NCBI GenBank assembly: GCA_946413655.1
Contig: CAMKLO010000016.1
Location: 1-58,559 of the forward strand
Reading direction: 5' to 3'
Source: an uncultured Fibrobacter sp.
Lineage (GTDB): Bacteria; Fibrobacterota; Fibrobacteria; Fibrobacterales; Fibrobacteraceae
DNA: 58,559 nucleotides
Below the pieces are notes generated by a model. It searched no databases. It had not been told where the DNA came from and saw only the letters and a program-made list of their open reading frames with translations. The translations under genes and the position numbers were made by a program. Of this stretch, positions 16,608 to 25,332 are shown piece after piece (position 1 is the first letter of the stretch; every line of letters starts with the position of its first letter).

Positions 16608-16807
16608 GGATCGATACCTCCATTAGCAGCTTCTCGGGCACGTTTTTCACGCATACCCTCTTCGTAAGCCCTTTTCATAAGTTCGTAGTTTCGCAAGCGG
16701 CGGGCACGAACTTCTGGAGATTCCGGATGACGTTCTTGCATTCTAGCTAAAAAACGACGAGCATCTTCGCCAAAGAGTATCGGGGTTTCTCTGATGGGTC
16801 TGGCCAT
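16589..16807 (-). CDS. Small antitoxin-like protein paired with the GNAT protein
   Basis: A 72-residue basic helical protein (MARPIRETPILFGEDARRFL) directly upstream of and overlapping the GNAT toxin-like gene. The RPIxETPxLxGEDAxRF opening is typical of antitoxins paired with GNAT or other small toxins. AAAGGACG precedes the ATG and a TATATA box lies further up. The position-based role is inference. Confidence 0.7.
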   Translation of the reverse strand: MARPIRETPILFGEDARRFLARMQERHPESPEVRARRLRNYELMKRAYEEGMREKRAREAANGGIDPCFKKV

Positions 16808-16930
16808 AACTCGTCCTTTGTTTGTTTTATATATGATGATTTAGCAAACGATATATTAAAACTTGGGGCAGGCAAAGCCATTTTTTGAACCCGGCAACAC
16901 ACCATCAAGGGTGGTAATTCTTAATATAGT

Positions 16931-17011
16931 ATGTCCGAAAAAGAAAAACAAGGGGGCGCTTTGCTGGCCGTTCATTTAGCAAACAAAAGGCGACAAATAG
17001 GAAAAAGTTAA
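16931..17011 (+). CDS. Possible 26-residue small ORF
   Basis: ATG at 16931 to TAA at 17009-17011 encodes a short basic peptide ending KRRQIGKS. TAATATAGT abuts the ATG, resembling the leaderless promoters here. Nothing else supports translation; it fills the gap between the divergent antitoxin and the convergent FISUMP gene. Confidence 0.2.
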   Translation: MSEKEKQGGALLAVHLANKRRQIGKS

Positions 17012-17036
17012 GCTTATTTCCGCGACGTCCGGTTTG

Positions 17037-17753
17037 CTAGTCTTTTACGCAACGAACTGGAATCCCGTAGAACTTGTAGGAAAGGTCCTGATCCGCATAG
17101 TCGTTGCCGTAGCACAATTCCACGTCGTACGCATGGCCGCTACCGCCCTCATCAGAACTCCAGAAGTACGCGTAGCAGCCCACGATATCGAGGCCCCAAT
17201 CGCCAACAGGTAACGCGGAGAACGAGTAATCATCCGTTCCGTTGCCGCTTATTCTAACGTGTCTACCGTTATCACTACAGTTCCAACCGCTTGTAGATTT
17301 AAGCATCTTACCCGCTGTAGGTTGACCGCCAACCGCTGTGAAAAGTACATTCCATTCCCCAAACGTTGGCAGGTGCCAGCCCTCGGGACACACGCCGCGC
17401 ACAGGCAAGGTCGGCGAGCAAGTCTTACCATAACCGCAATCCTTACCGTTCGCGGTCCACATTCCTACACTATCCATCGCGGCAGCCCATGTGTAGTAGC
17501 GACCATACTTAATACAGTTAAAAGGATCATCGTCATAGCAATAGCTGTTTGCCGTTTCGAAATTCAAGTTTTGAGCCATCCACGTTTGCGTACCGATTGT
17601 GACTGTCTTGTAGGTCCGGCCATCGCGAGAATCTGTTAAAGAACCAGCAATCACCGTTGACGGGTCAACTGCATTTTGTTCTATTAATCCGTCACCGCAA
17701 GCGATAATAAAACATAACGCACATAAAAATCCACAAAAAGTAAATTTATTCAT
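17037..17753 (-). CDS. FISUMP-domain lipoprotein
   Basis: A 238-residue paralogue of the protein at 7886. It has a lipoprotein signal (CFIIAC, lipidated Cys19) and a FISUMP domain with DGRTYKTVTIG, WMAQNLNF, GRYYTWAAAMDS, RGVCPEGWHLPT, YFWSSDEGG and terminal PVRCVKD. I chose the ATG at 17753 (MNKFTFCG) because TATATT lies 6 bases upstream; a longer frame to 17903 translates repeat DNA. The promoter and first codons lie inside a segment duplicated at 18510-18712. Confidence 0.88.
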   Translation of the reverse strand: MNKFTFCGFLCALCFIIACGDGLIEQNAVDPSTVIAGSLTDSRDGRTYKTVTIGTQTWMAQNLNFETANSYCYDDDPFNCIKYGRYYTWAAAMDSVGMWTANGKDCGYGKTCSPTLPVRGVCPEGWHLPTFGEWNVLFTAVGGQPTAGKMLKSTSGWNCSDNGRHVRISGNGTDDYSFSALPVGDWGLDIVGCYAYFWSSDEGGSGHAYDVELCYGNDYADQDLSYKFYGIPVRCVKD

Positions 17754-17955
17754 ATTACGAATATATAATAAAATAATAAAGGATATGCAATCAAAAACTC
17801 CTGCAAAAACGCAAGAGTTTTCCCAAAAATAGGGAGATTCCCGGTCGGAGCCGGGAATGACAAACAAGACGAATGCCGCATCAGACAGCTCGCTGACTGA
17901 CATGGCTGAGTCGCCGAGTCATGCACGAAGATCTATGACAAGAAGGCGACCCCGA
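17745..17955. repeat. Duplicated promoter-plus-repeat segment, copy 1
   Basis: Contains the MNKF start codons and TATATT box of the FISUMP gene, a hairpin (AAAACTC...GAGTTTT) that reads as a minus-strand terminator, a repeat A copy (17833-17862, CCGG variant) and a composite tail ending GAAGGCGACCCCG. Nearly identical to 18510-18712, base for base over about 160 positions. Confidence 0.85.
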
Positions 17956-17974
17956 CTTTTCCAGCAGATTTAAT

Positions 17975-18475
17975 TTATTCCAAATCCGAGAAATTTTCCA
18001 CCAAAGGGAAAAACGGCAAATAGACAAATTTCGATTTCCGTTCCACATATAATGTATCGATTGTTCCATCAGGATATACAGCCTTTAAAGGTTCATTAGA
18101 CCACGATTTTAGAGCGGTATAACGGCATTGGCGATACTCATAAACTTGCCCTTCATCGTGAGGTCTATCATAAACAGATTTTTCATAGTAATAGCGGAAA
18201 GTCAACGTATCATTTCCATGTGTTATTGTCGGGCAATCTTCTTCATTCCTGTCAAAAAGCAAAAATTCAACGGAATCGGTCAAAAAAAGCCAAAATGGGA
18301 AAAATGGCACAATAAATCCCACTGCCCCACGGTAATCTTCTGCCACATTAAACGTTGATTTTTTTGAGGCGGGATCAATTTTTCCTTCAGAATATTTCAA
18401 CGCGTAAGTACGTTGAGACCCTAAAAAACAGCAACTGCATAAAAATATTACACATAAACAAAATAAAATTCGCAT
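17975..18475 (-). CDS. Hypothetical lipoprotein
   Basis: A 166-residue protein with a lipoprotein signal (MRILFCLCVIFLCSC, lipidation at Cys15 likely) and one hydrophobic segment around residues 52-66 (GFIVPFFPFWLF). The rest is mixed charge with several tyrosines. No family recognised. It lies between the two copies of the duplicated segment, so it may have moved with them. The hairpin at 17792-17822 could terminate its transcript. Confidence 0.6.
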   Translation of the reverse strand: MRILFCLCVIFLCSCCFLGSQRTYALKYSEGKIDPASKKSTFNVAEDYRGAVGFIVPFFPFWLFLTDSVEFLLFDRNEEDCPTITHGNDTLTFRYYYEKSVYDRPHDEGQVYEYRQCRYTALKSWSNEPLKAVYPDGTIDTLYVERKSKFVYLPFFPLVENFSDLE

Positions 18476-18519
18476 AATCGCCTCACTACAAAAAAAGTAT
18501 AAAGAACAAATTTATTCAT
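18448..18519 (-). pseudogene. Orphan FISUMP-type start (MNKF...) from the duplicated segment
   Basis: The second copy of the duplication keeps TATATT, 7 bases, ATG and the codons MNKFVLYTFF, matching the signal peptide start of the FISUMP gene at 17753, but the frame stops after 23 codons inside the start of the 17975-18475 gene. It reads as a truncated lipoprotein start, or as a leader for the overlapping gene. Confidence 0.5.
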
Positions 18520-18712
18520 ATTACAAAATATAATATACGATATGCAAATAAAAAACTCCTGCAAAAACGCAAGAGTTTTCCCAAAAATAGGGAGATTCCC
18601 GGTCGGAGCCGGGAATGACAAACAAGACGAATGCCGCATCAGACAGCTCGCTGACTGACATGGCTGAGTCGCCGAGTCATGCACGAAGATCTATGACAAG
18701 AAGGCGACCCCG
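18510..18712. repeat. Duplicated promoter-plus-repeat segment, copy 2
   Basis: Second copy of 17745-17955, including repeat A at 18591-18620. The left end has diverged (TTACAAAATATAATATACG against TTACGAATATATAATAAAA). Confidence 0.85.
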
Positions 18713-18900
18713 GAACAGTGTCCGGGATGACAAAGGCAATAAGTTCTGTCACTGGATCCTTCACGCTTCGCGTTCAGGATGACGCGCAAGGAAATCAAGC
18801 GAGAGGCCACTCGTAGACTCGCACTTCCGCAGCAGTCATGCACGAAGTGCAATGACAAGAAGGCGACCCCGGAACAAGTCCGGGGTGACAAGTGGCGGGC
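18713..18900. repeat. Block of tandem intergenic repeats, no gene
   Basis: Consists of degenerate repeat pieces: CCGGAACAGTGTCCGGGATGACA, a repeat B copy (18750-18783), GTCATGCACGAAG.GC, and CCGGAACAAGTCCGGGGTGACA. Open frames here translate repeats only. From 18900 to 19000 I see nothing but a short AT-rich stretch. Confidence 0.7.
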
Positions 18901-19006
18901 ATGACAGACCAAGGTAACAAGGACAAATCTCAAACCTACCACATCTATAGGTTAAACCAGAATTGGGGACATTTCCTTTGGAATCGCTCCCACATTTTAC
19001 TATCTT

Positions 19007-19025
19007 TGCACTCCTGAGGAGTGCA
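19007..19025. promoter_or_regulatory. Perfect palindrome upstream of sufB
   Basis: TGCACTCC-TGA-GGAGTGCA, 8-base arms, 42 bases before the -35 of sufB. Symmetry suggests an operator. It does not look like a known IscR site, and there is no T run to make it a terminator. Confidence 0.45.
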
Positions 19026-19066
19026 TATAGCACAGCTCGGTCATGACAATTCAATCTAGCGATTGA

Positions 19067-19095
19067 TTGTCGCGACTCTCGCCTTAAGCTATATT
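19067..19095 (+). promoter_or_regulatory. Promoter of sufB
   Basis: TTGTCG (19067-19072), 17 bases, TATATT (19090-19095). The ATG at 19121 is 25 bases downstream, so this gene has a short leader, unlike the leaderless ones. Confidence 0.65.
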
Positions 19096-19120
19096 TGCAC
19101 TCGTTTAAAGCGGGTTAAAG

Positions 19121-20536
<1,416 letters not shown>

Positions 20537-20591
20537 GGCGGTCTGACACCCCCTAATCTCTAACCTCTAAGCCATTGCTTACTGGAACTAT

Positions 20592-20625
20592 GACTGGATC
20601 CTTCGGGGAAACCCCTCAGGATGAC
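20592..20625. repeat. Repeat B copy
   Basis: ACTGGATCCTTCGGGGAAAC...CTCAGGATGACG, in the intergenic region after sufB. Confidence 0.75.
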
Positions 20626-20671
20626 GTTCCTACAACCTAATAACAATCGTGGACTTTTAATTCAAAAAGGA

Positions 20672-20705
20672 AAGGGCCGGAAATTTTAGTTTCCGACCCT
20701 TATTG
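20672..20705 (+). terminator. Terminator of sufB
   Basis: AAGGGcCGGAAA, a 6-base loop, then TTTCCGaCCCTT with one mismatch and a short TTATT tail. It ends the sufB transcript. Confidence 0.6.
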
Positions 20706-20878
20706 GTGTATATGGAGTACTTTATATATAGTTATTTTAATAGCAATTAACCATATTTTTTTGTGTTTTTAAAAAAAAATTTTGAGATAACTTCAAAAGT
20801 TTAGTTTATAGACTTTCTATTAAGAAATTAATAAACAATATGTAAACATAGTATCCAAAAATTTCATACAAAACAAAA
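20706..20878. other. AT-rich gene-free spacer
   Basis: About 170 bases of mostly A and T with long homopolymer runs between the convergent sufB and DJ-1 genes. I see no ORF, tRNA or repeat element here. Confidence 0.6.
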
Positions 20879-20905
20879 ATCCCGGCCCAAAAACCGGGAA
20901 AAAAT
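20879..20905 (-). terminator. Terminator of the DJ-1 gene
   Basis: On the minus strand CCCGG, loop, CCGGG followed by ATTTTTG; arms at 20881-20885 and 20894-20898. It lies 50 bases after the DJ-1 stop. Confidence 0.7.
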
Positions 20906-20953
20906 TGTAAAAAGACAAAATTTTAGTCGTTTATCAAAATTTAAACAAGCTAT

Positions 20954-21499
20954 CTATCGAGCGACAATCTGTTTTTGAATATTTTGAGCAAGTTCAACAC
21001 CGCCCATCACAGCAATACACTTTAGAGCGAATTCTTCGGCAGAACCTGGGCCTCGACTCGTAACGATGTTACCATCGACAACGACGCGGTCTTCAGAGAA
21101 CTCACGACATACAAGATCCACTTCGCAGCCTGGATAGCAAGTAGCCTTCCTATCCACGAGAATGTGAGCCTTGCTCAAGACTGTCGGAGCAGCACAGATG
21201 GCAAGAACCCACTTGTTATCTCCATTCAAACTGCAAATTGCATTTTCGACAGCTGCACTAGCCTTGAGATTTTGAACGCCTACACCGCCTCCAGGCAGGA
21301 ACACGGCATCAAATTCAGTCGGTTCAAGTTTGTCCAAAGCGACATCGGACTGGATTTTGAGCCCATGAAGGCCATTGACTAAATCGGCTCCCGAAACAGA
21401 CGCAACAGTCACCTTAAAACCGGCACGGCGCCACAGATCTACGGGAACAACGAATTCCGTTTCTTCAAAGCCATCTGCCAGCAATACGAGAATTTGCAT
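20954..21499 (-). CDS. DJ-1/PfpI family protein
   Basis: A 181-residue DJ-1/ThiJ/PfpI protein: LLADGFEETEFVVPVDLWRR at the N-terminus, with the conserved glutamate, and the nucleophile elbow AICAAP with the reactive cysteine. The family includes deglycase/glyoxalase-type stress proteins and chaperones; which applies is unclear. GGAGGTCTT lies directly before the ATG. It is a single-gene unit with its own terminator. Confidence 0.9.
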   Translation of the reverse strand: MQILVLLADGFEETEFVVPVDLWRRAGFKVTVASVSGADLVNGLHGLKIQSDVALDKLEPTEFDAVFLPGGGVGVQNLKASAAVENAICSLNGDNKWVLAICAAPTVLSKAHILVDRKATCYPGCEVDLVCREFSEDRVVVDGNIVTSRGPGSAEEFALKCIAVMGGVELAQNIQKQIVAR

Positions 21500-21627
21500 A
21501 AGACCTCCAGTTATTTACCTAGTTATTATAGCTTTTTTAATTTTCGAATGATATTTTTTATTAAAAAAATATGCGATTATAATCTCTTTCGATAGATGCT
21601 ATTTCATTAATTTCTATATTTGGTCGC

Positions 21628-22512
21628 ATGAATTTCAAAGACAGGATTATCCGCGCGACGGGCAAAAAGACGCCCTTCCGCCTTATCGTAGCCGATCTGA
21701 CGGCGACCATGAACGAAATAGGCCGCCATCATAACGCCAAGGGATTTGCGCTCAAAATGCTTGCCGAAAATTCAATCGCAAGCATTTTCCTCAGCGCAGG
21801 GCTGAAATTTGCCGGTACAGTCTCGCTCACCACCTCGTTTGGTGGCGAAATCACGAAAATTCAAACTGATTCTACGCCGATGGGCCTTGTCCGCGCCATG
21901 ATTCCGCAGGCAGAACTCCAGGCCATAGGCGCAAACGAACCTGCACTCGTCCCGCAGCACGTAAGTGTCGTCAAACTGAACGAACATGGCAAGCGCGTCC
22001 ACGAAAGCATCATCGAAGCGCCCTCCGTTTCGATGGGACAGAACCTCGCCATGTACCTCTTGCAGTCCGAACAAATCCGTTCTGCGGTGGGCATCGAGGC
22101 GCAATTCAACATGCAGGACCCGAGCACGCTGGACTATGCCGCCGGTTTCTACATCGAAGCGTTCCCCGACCTCGAAGACAAGGATATCAACCTGATCGAA
22201 GTCATCGTGCAGAATCTCCCGAAATTCCGCGACATGTACAAAGCGGACAAGGGTTTTGACCTTGACGAACTTTTGGACCAGCTCCGTGGCCCCTACGATA
22301 TCGAAGTCGTGCGTGAAATCGAACCGAAGCCGTTCTGCCCATGCAGCAAGGACCGCATGCTCGCCACGCTTGCCACGCTACCGCTCAAGGACTTGCAGGA
22401 ACTGAGCAGCGAGAACAAGGACTTGGACGTGGTCTGCGACTTCTGCCGCACAAGCTACACGATTACACCTGCAGACTTGCAGGAGATTATAGACGAGAGA
22501 GGAAAGAAGTAG
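21628..22512 (+). CDS. hslO: Redox-regulated chaperone Hsp33
   Basis: A 294-residue Hsp33. The N-terminal domain begins MNFKDRIIRATGKKTPFR, and the C-terminal redox switch has the four zinc cysteines as CPC (in FCPCSKDRM) and CDFC. Under oxidation these release zinc and activate holdase activity in the cytoplasm. TATATT lies 7 bases before the ATG and there is no ribosome site, a leaderless layout. It sits next to the DJ-1 stress gene, divergently oriented. Confidence 0.93.
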   Translation: MNFKDRIIRATGKKTPFRLIVADLTATMNEIGRHHNAKGFALKMLAENSIASIFLSAGLKFAGTVSLTTSFGGEITKIQTDSTPMGLVRAMIPQAELQAIGANEPALVPQHVSVVKLNEHGKRVHESIIEAPSVSMGQNLAMYLLQSEQIRSAVGIEAQFNMQDPSTLDYAAGFYIEAFPDLEDKDINLIEVIVQNLPKFRDMYKADKGFDLDELLDQLRGPYDIEVVREIEPKPFCPCSKDRMLATLATLPLKDLQELSSENKDLDVVCDFCRTSYTITPADLQEIIDERGKK

Positions 22513-22654
22513 ACAGTAAACAGTAGGCAGTAGACAGGATTAGTTAGGCGGCGTTGCCGCGATTATACAACTTCCTACCGACGACTTCCTACTAATCACT
22601 AACCCTTACCCCTAAAACCAAACTCCTACCACCTAAAACCTACAACCTAATCCC

Positions 22655-23272
22655 ATGTTTACCAAGCAATGTGTTGTCACTCTTGACCTGGAAGGCGTTC
22701 TTGCGCCAGAAATCTGGATTGCCGTCGCCGAAAAGACGGGCATCAAGGACCTGCGCCTCACCACCCGCGACATTCCCGACTACGATGTGCTCATGAAAGG
22801 ACGCATCAAGATTCTCGAACGCGAAAACATCAAGCTCCCTGACATACAGAACGTGATTGCAAATCTCGGACTCCTCGACGGTGCCCGCGACTTTATGGAC
22901 AAACTCCGCGACGAAGCCCAGGTGATTATTCTCTCGGACACGTTCCAGGAATTTGCCTACCCCATCATGAAGAATCTCGGATTCCCGACGATTTTCTGCC
23001 ACAACCTAGTGGTCGAAAACGACATGATCAAGGGTTACCACTTGCGCATGAGCGACCAGAAGACGAAGGTCGTGAAACATTTGCAGGAACTCAACTTCAA
23101 GGTGTTCGCCTCGGGCGATTCCTTCAACGATACGGGCATGCTCAAGCAGGCCGACAAGGGCTGTTTCTTCTGCGCTCCGGATTCCATCGTGGCCCAGTTC
23201 CCGCAGATCGAAGCTACAAAGACCTACGCAGAACTTTTGGACAAGTTCCACAAGTTCCAGGAATCCTTATAA
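22655..23272 (+). CDS. thrH: ThrH phosphoserine/homoserine phosphotransferase
   Basis: A 205-residue HAD-family protein matching ThrH. The catalytic motif I, normally DxD, reads DLEGVLAPEIW; motif II is ILSDTFQEF and the C-terminal motif ASGDSFNDTGML. ThrH dephosphorylates phosphoserine and can pass the phosphate to homoserine. Full length for the family. The upstream spacer is the low-complexity CTAAC-type tract, with no clear ribosome site; a strong terminator follows at 23328. Confidence 0.9.
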   Translation: MFTKQCVVTLDLEGVLAPEIWIAVAEKTGIKDLRLTTRDIPDYDVLMKGRIKILERENIKLPDIQNVIANLGLLDGARDFMDKLRDEAQVIILSDTFQEFAYPIMKNLGFPTIFCHNLVVENDMIKGYHLRMSDQKTKVVKHLQELNFKVFASGDSFNDTGMLKQADKGCFFCAPDSIVAQFPQIEATKTYAELLDKFHKFQESL

Positions 23273-23327
23273 ATTAGTAGACAGTAGGAAGTCGGAAGTA
23301 GACAGAAAGCTATTTATACACAAAAAA

Positions 23328-23356
23328 GCCTCGCGGTTGCGAGGCCTTTCTTTTTT
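23328..23356 (+). terminator. Terminator of thrH
   Basis: GCCTCGC-GGTT-GCGAGGC followed by CTTTCTTTTTT. Confidence 0.85.
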
Positions 23357-23446
23357 AATAAGAACTGGTCATTGTCCAATAGTCAGTAGTCATCAGAAAA
23401 AAAACTAAAAACTAATGACCAATGACTAATAACTAATGACTAACAA

Positions 23447-25084
23447 CTACTTCAAGCTAGGAGTTTCCCAGTCGATCCATTCAGACTTCTTGAAGCTGAT
23501 GGTCTGCGTATTCTTGGTGTAATCAATCTTACCCGTCTTGGCATCCTTGCCGAGCAAGAACTTGTTCATGAAGTCCTTGACTTCGTCGAACTGTCCGTTC
23601 GGGAGCTGGCAGTGACCATGGCCGCCTTCCTGGCTGTAGGTGTAATTTTCCGTTGCACCGAGAGCGTCATAGACTTCCTTAGAAGCTTGTCCGCAGTAGT
23701 TCGACGGAACTTCGCCAAGCCATTCCTGGCCGGCGTTATCCAAGATGAGAAGCGCACGCGGGGCAACCATGGCAACCAACATGTGCTGGTCAAACGGGAG
23801 CGTATTTTCCTTGCCGTCGTAGTTCTTGAAGGAAGAAATCATCCACTTGCCTTCGGTACCGGCGCTGTTCAGGCCCTGCACGAACTGCTTGCCCTTCTGC
23901 CTGTTGACCTGAGCGCCGACGCGCCAAAGCGATGCGCCACCAGAACCGGATTCCTGCGGAATCGTGAGAGCGATACGTTCGTCAAAAGCACCCACAGCGA
24001 GCGTACCCTTGCCCCAGCGAGAGCAACCTGTCATGGCGAGGTGCTTCACGTCGATACCCGCTTCCGGAGTCTTTTCAAGAGCGTCGATAATGCGGCTCAC
24101 GCCCCATGCCCATGCAATGATGGTGCCCTGGCCCTGGTTATAAAGCTGGAAGAACATGCCGCCACCGCTTTCCGGGGCGACGTCATCCGGGTTGAAAGTA
24201 ATCTGAGCGATGTCGAGACCGTTCGTTGCATTGCCAAGGCTTCCGCAACCGCCCATCATGCCACCGCCAAAACCAATCATGGCCGGCTTCGGCTTGTCCT
24301 TCGTACCCGCATTGCTGATTTTCACGGAGAACGAACCGGATTTGCCCTTGTCAGTCACCTTGATGGTGAGCTTTCCACCGGAGTAAGAACCTTCGACCTT
24401 TTCCGGGTTACGCGGCTTTGTACCGAACATGAGCTTTTCGAACATGGCGCCGAGTTCTTCACGACGGCACTTCCAATCCGCCTTCGTGGAAATGCGCTTG
24501 CCGTCGAGGCCCATAAACGGGTCCGGAAGTTTTGCGTTGTTCACGCTAGAAGGAATATTGCCAATCTGGCATTCGCTGCGGTGGTCTTCCACAAAGTCGC
24601 TTGCCACAGGCTGCGGAGCCGTTTCGCTGCTGGCAGGAACAACGGCGCTCGAAGATGACGTCGGAGGTATGACAACAGCCGAACTGGCCGGTACTGTTGC
24701 CGAACTGCTAGAGCGATGGCGATGTCCGCTTGAACTCGTCGCTACCGGCCCAGCACTGCTGAGAGGAGCAGTTGCCGAAGAAACAACGACAGGCCCAGCA
24801 ACACTAGAAGAACTGCCAAGGGCAGAACCATTTGAATCTGGATTTTTTTGACCGGCGGAATCAAGAGAGCTAGAACTCAGTAAAGCCGCATCGACAGAAC
24901 TGGATATTCCCGCATCCGGCACGGTCGCACTGGAAAGCCCTAAATTAGCAGCATCCGAAGAAAGTCCTGCTTGAGTGCCACAATCTGAAGTTAAACATTC
25001 TGCGGAAGAAGAAGAATCATCACCGCAGGCCCATAAACCAAAGGCAACTACTGCCACTGGCACTAGATATTTGTATTTATTCAT
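23447..25084 (-). CDS. Glucuronoyl esterase (CE15) lipoprotein
   Basis: A 545-residue exported enzyme. The lipoprotein signal ends GLWAC (Cys20), followed by a Ser/Ala/Pro-rich linker (about 24-160), typical of Fibrobacter surface enzymes. The CE15 catalytic domain has the nucleophile motif GCSRWGKG (353-360, Ser355), an acid at Glu378 in IPQESGSGG, and the histidine region GGHGHCQLP (487-495). CE15 enzymes cut ester bonds between lignin and glucuronoxylan, freeing hemicellulose. The gene stands alone, divergent from rel/spoT, with TATAAA directly before the ATG. Confidence 0.93.
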   Translation of the reverse strand: MNKYKYLVPVAVVAFGLWACGDDSSSSAECLTSDCGTQAGLSSDAANLGLSSATVPDAGISSSVDAALLSSSSLDSAGQKNPDSNGSALGSSSSVAGPVVVSSATAPLSSAGPVATSSSGHRHRSSSSATVPASSAVVIPPTSSSSAVVPASSETAPQPVASDFVEDHRSECQIGNIPSSVNNAKLPDPFMGLDGKRISTKADWKCRREELGAMFEKLMFGTKPRNPEKVEGSYSGGKLTIKVTDKGKSGSFSVKISNAGTKDKPKPAMIGFGGGMMGGCGSLGNATNGLDIAQITFNPDDVAPESGGGMFFQLYNQGQGTIIAWAWGVSRIIDALEKTPEAGIDVKHLAMTGCSRWGKGTLAVGAFDERIALTIPQESGSGGASLWRVGAQVNRQKGKQFVQGLNSAGTEGKWMISSFKNYDGKENTLPFDQHMLVAMVAPRALLILDNAGQEWLGEVPSNYCGQASKEVYDALGATENYTYSQEGGHGHCQLPNGQFDEVKDFMNKFLLGKDAKTGKIDYTKNTQTISFKKSEWIDWETPSLK

Positions 25085-25181
25085 TTTATACCAACCCCAA
25101 CAACAGTCGGAAATTCGACAGTTTGTTGTTACTTAAAATAATCTAATCAAAAAATGAAGGCAACGATGTAATTCTTTTTTT

Positions 25182-25198
25182 GTTGTAAGAGTTACAAC
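25182..25198. promoter_or_regulatory. Inverted repeat between the CE15 and rel/spoT genes
   Basis: GTTGTAA-GAG-TTACAAC, perfect 7-base arms, in the divergent promoter region. A candidate regulator site; no T run follows. Confidence 0.4.
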
Positions 25199-25332
25199 GG
25201 AAAATTTCCAAAGACATTGTTTCTAGATTTTTACAATCTTTAAAAAAGGGGTAATGCGTTTTTTGGCTTATTTTTGGCATATTTACGAAAAAAGAGCCCA
25301 TAAGTTCCAAAATATTAGATAAATTGAGATTG

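Noticed and set aside
18691..18942. 83-codon minus-strand frame
   Set aside because: Translation of tandem intergenic repeats only.
23612..24658. 348-codon plus-strand frame opposite the CE15 esterase
   Set aside because: Antisense of a gene with complete catalytic motifs; no start signal.
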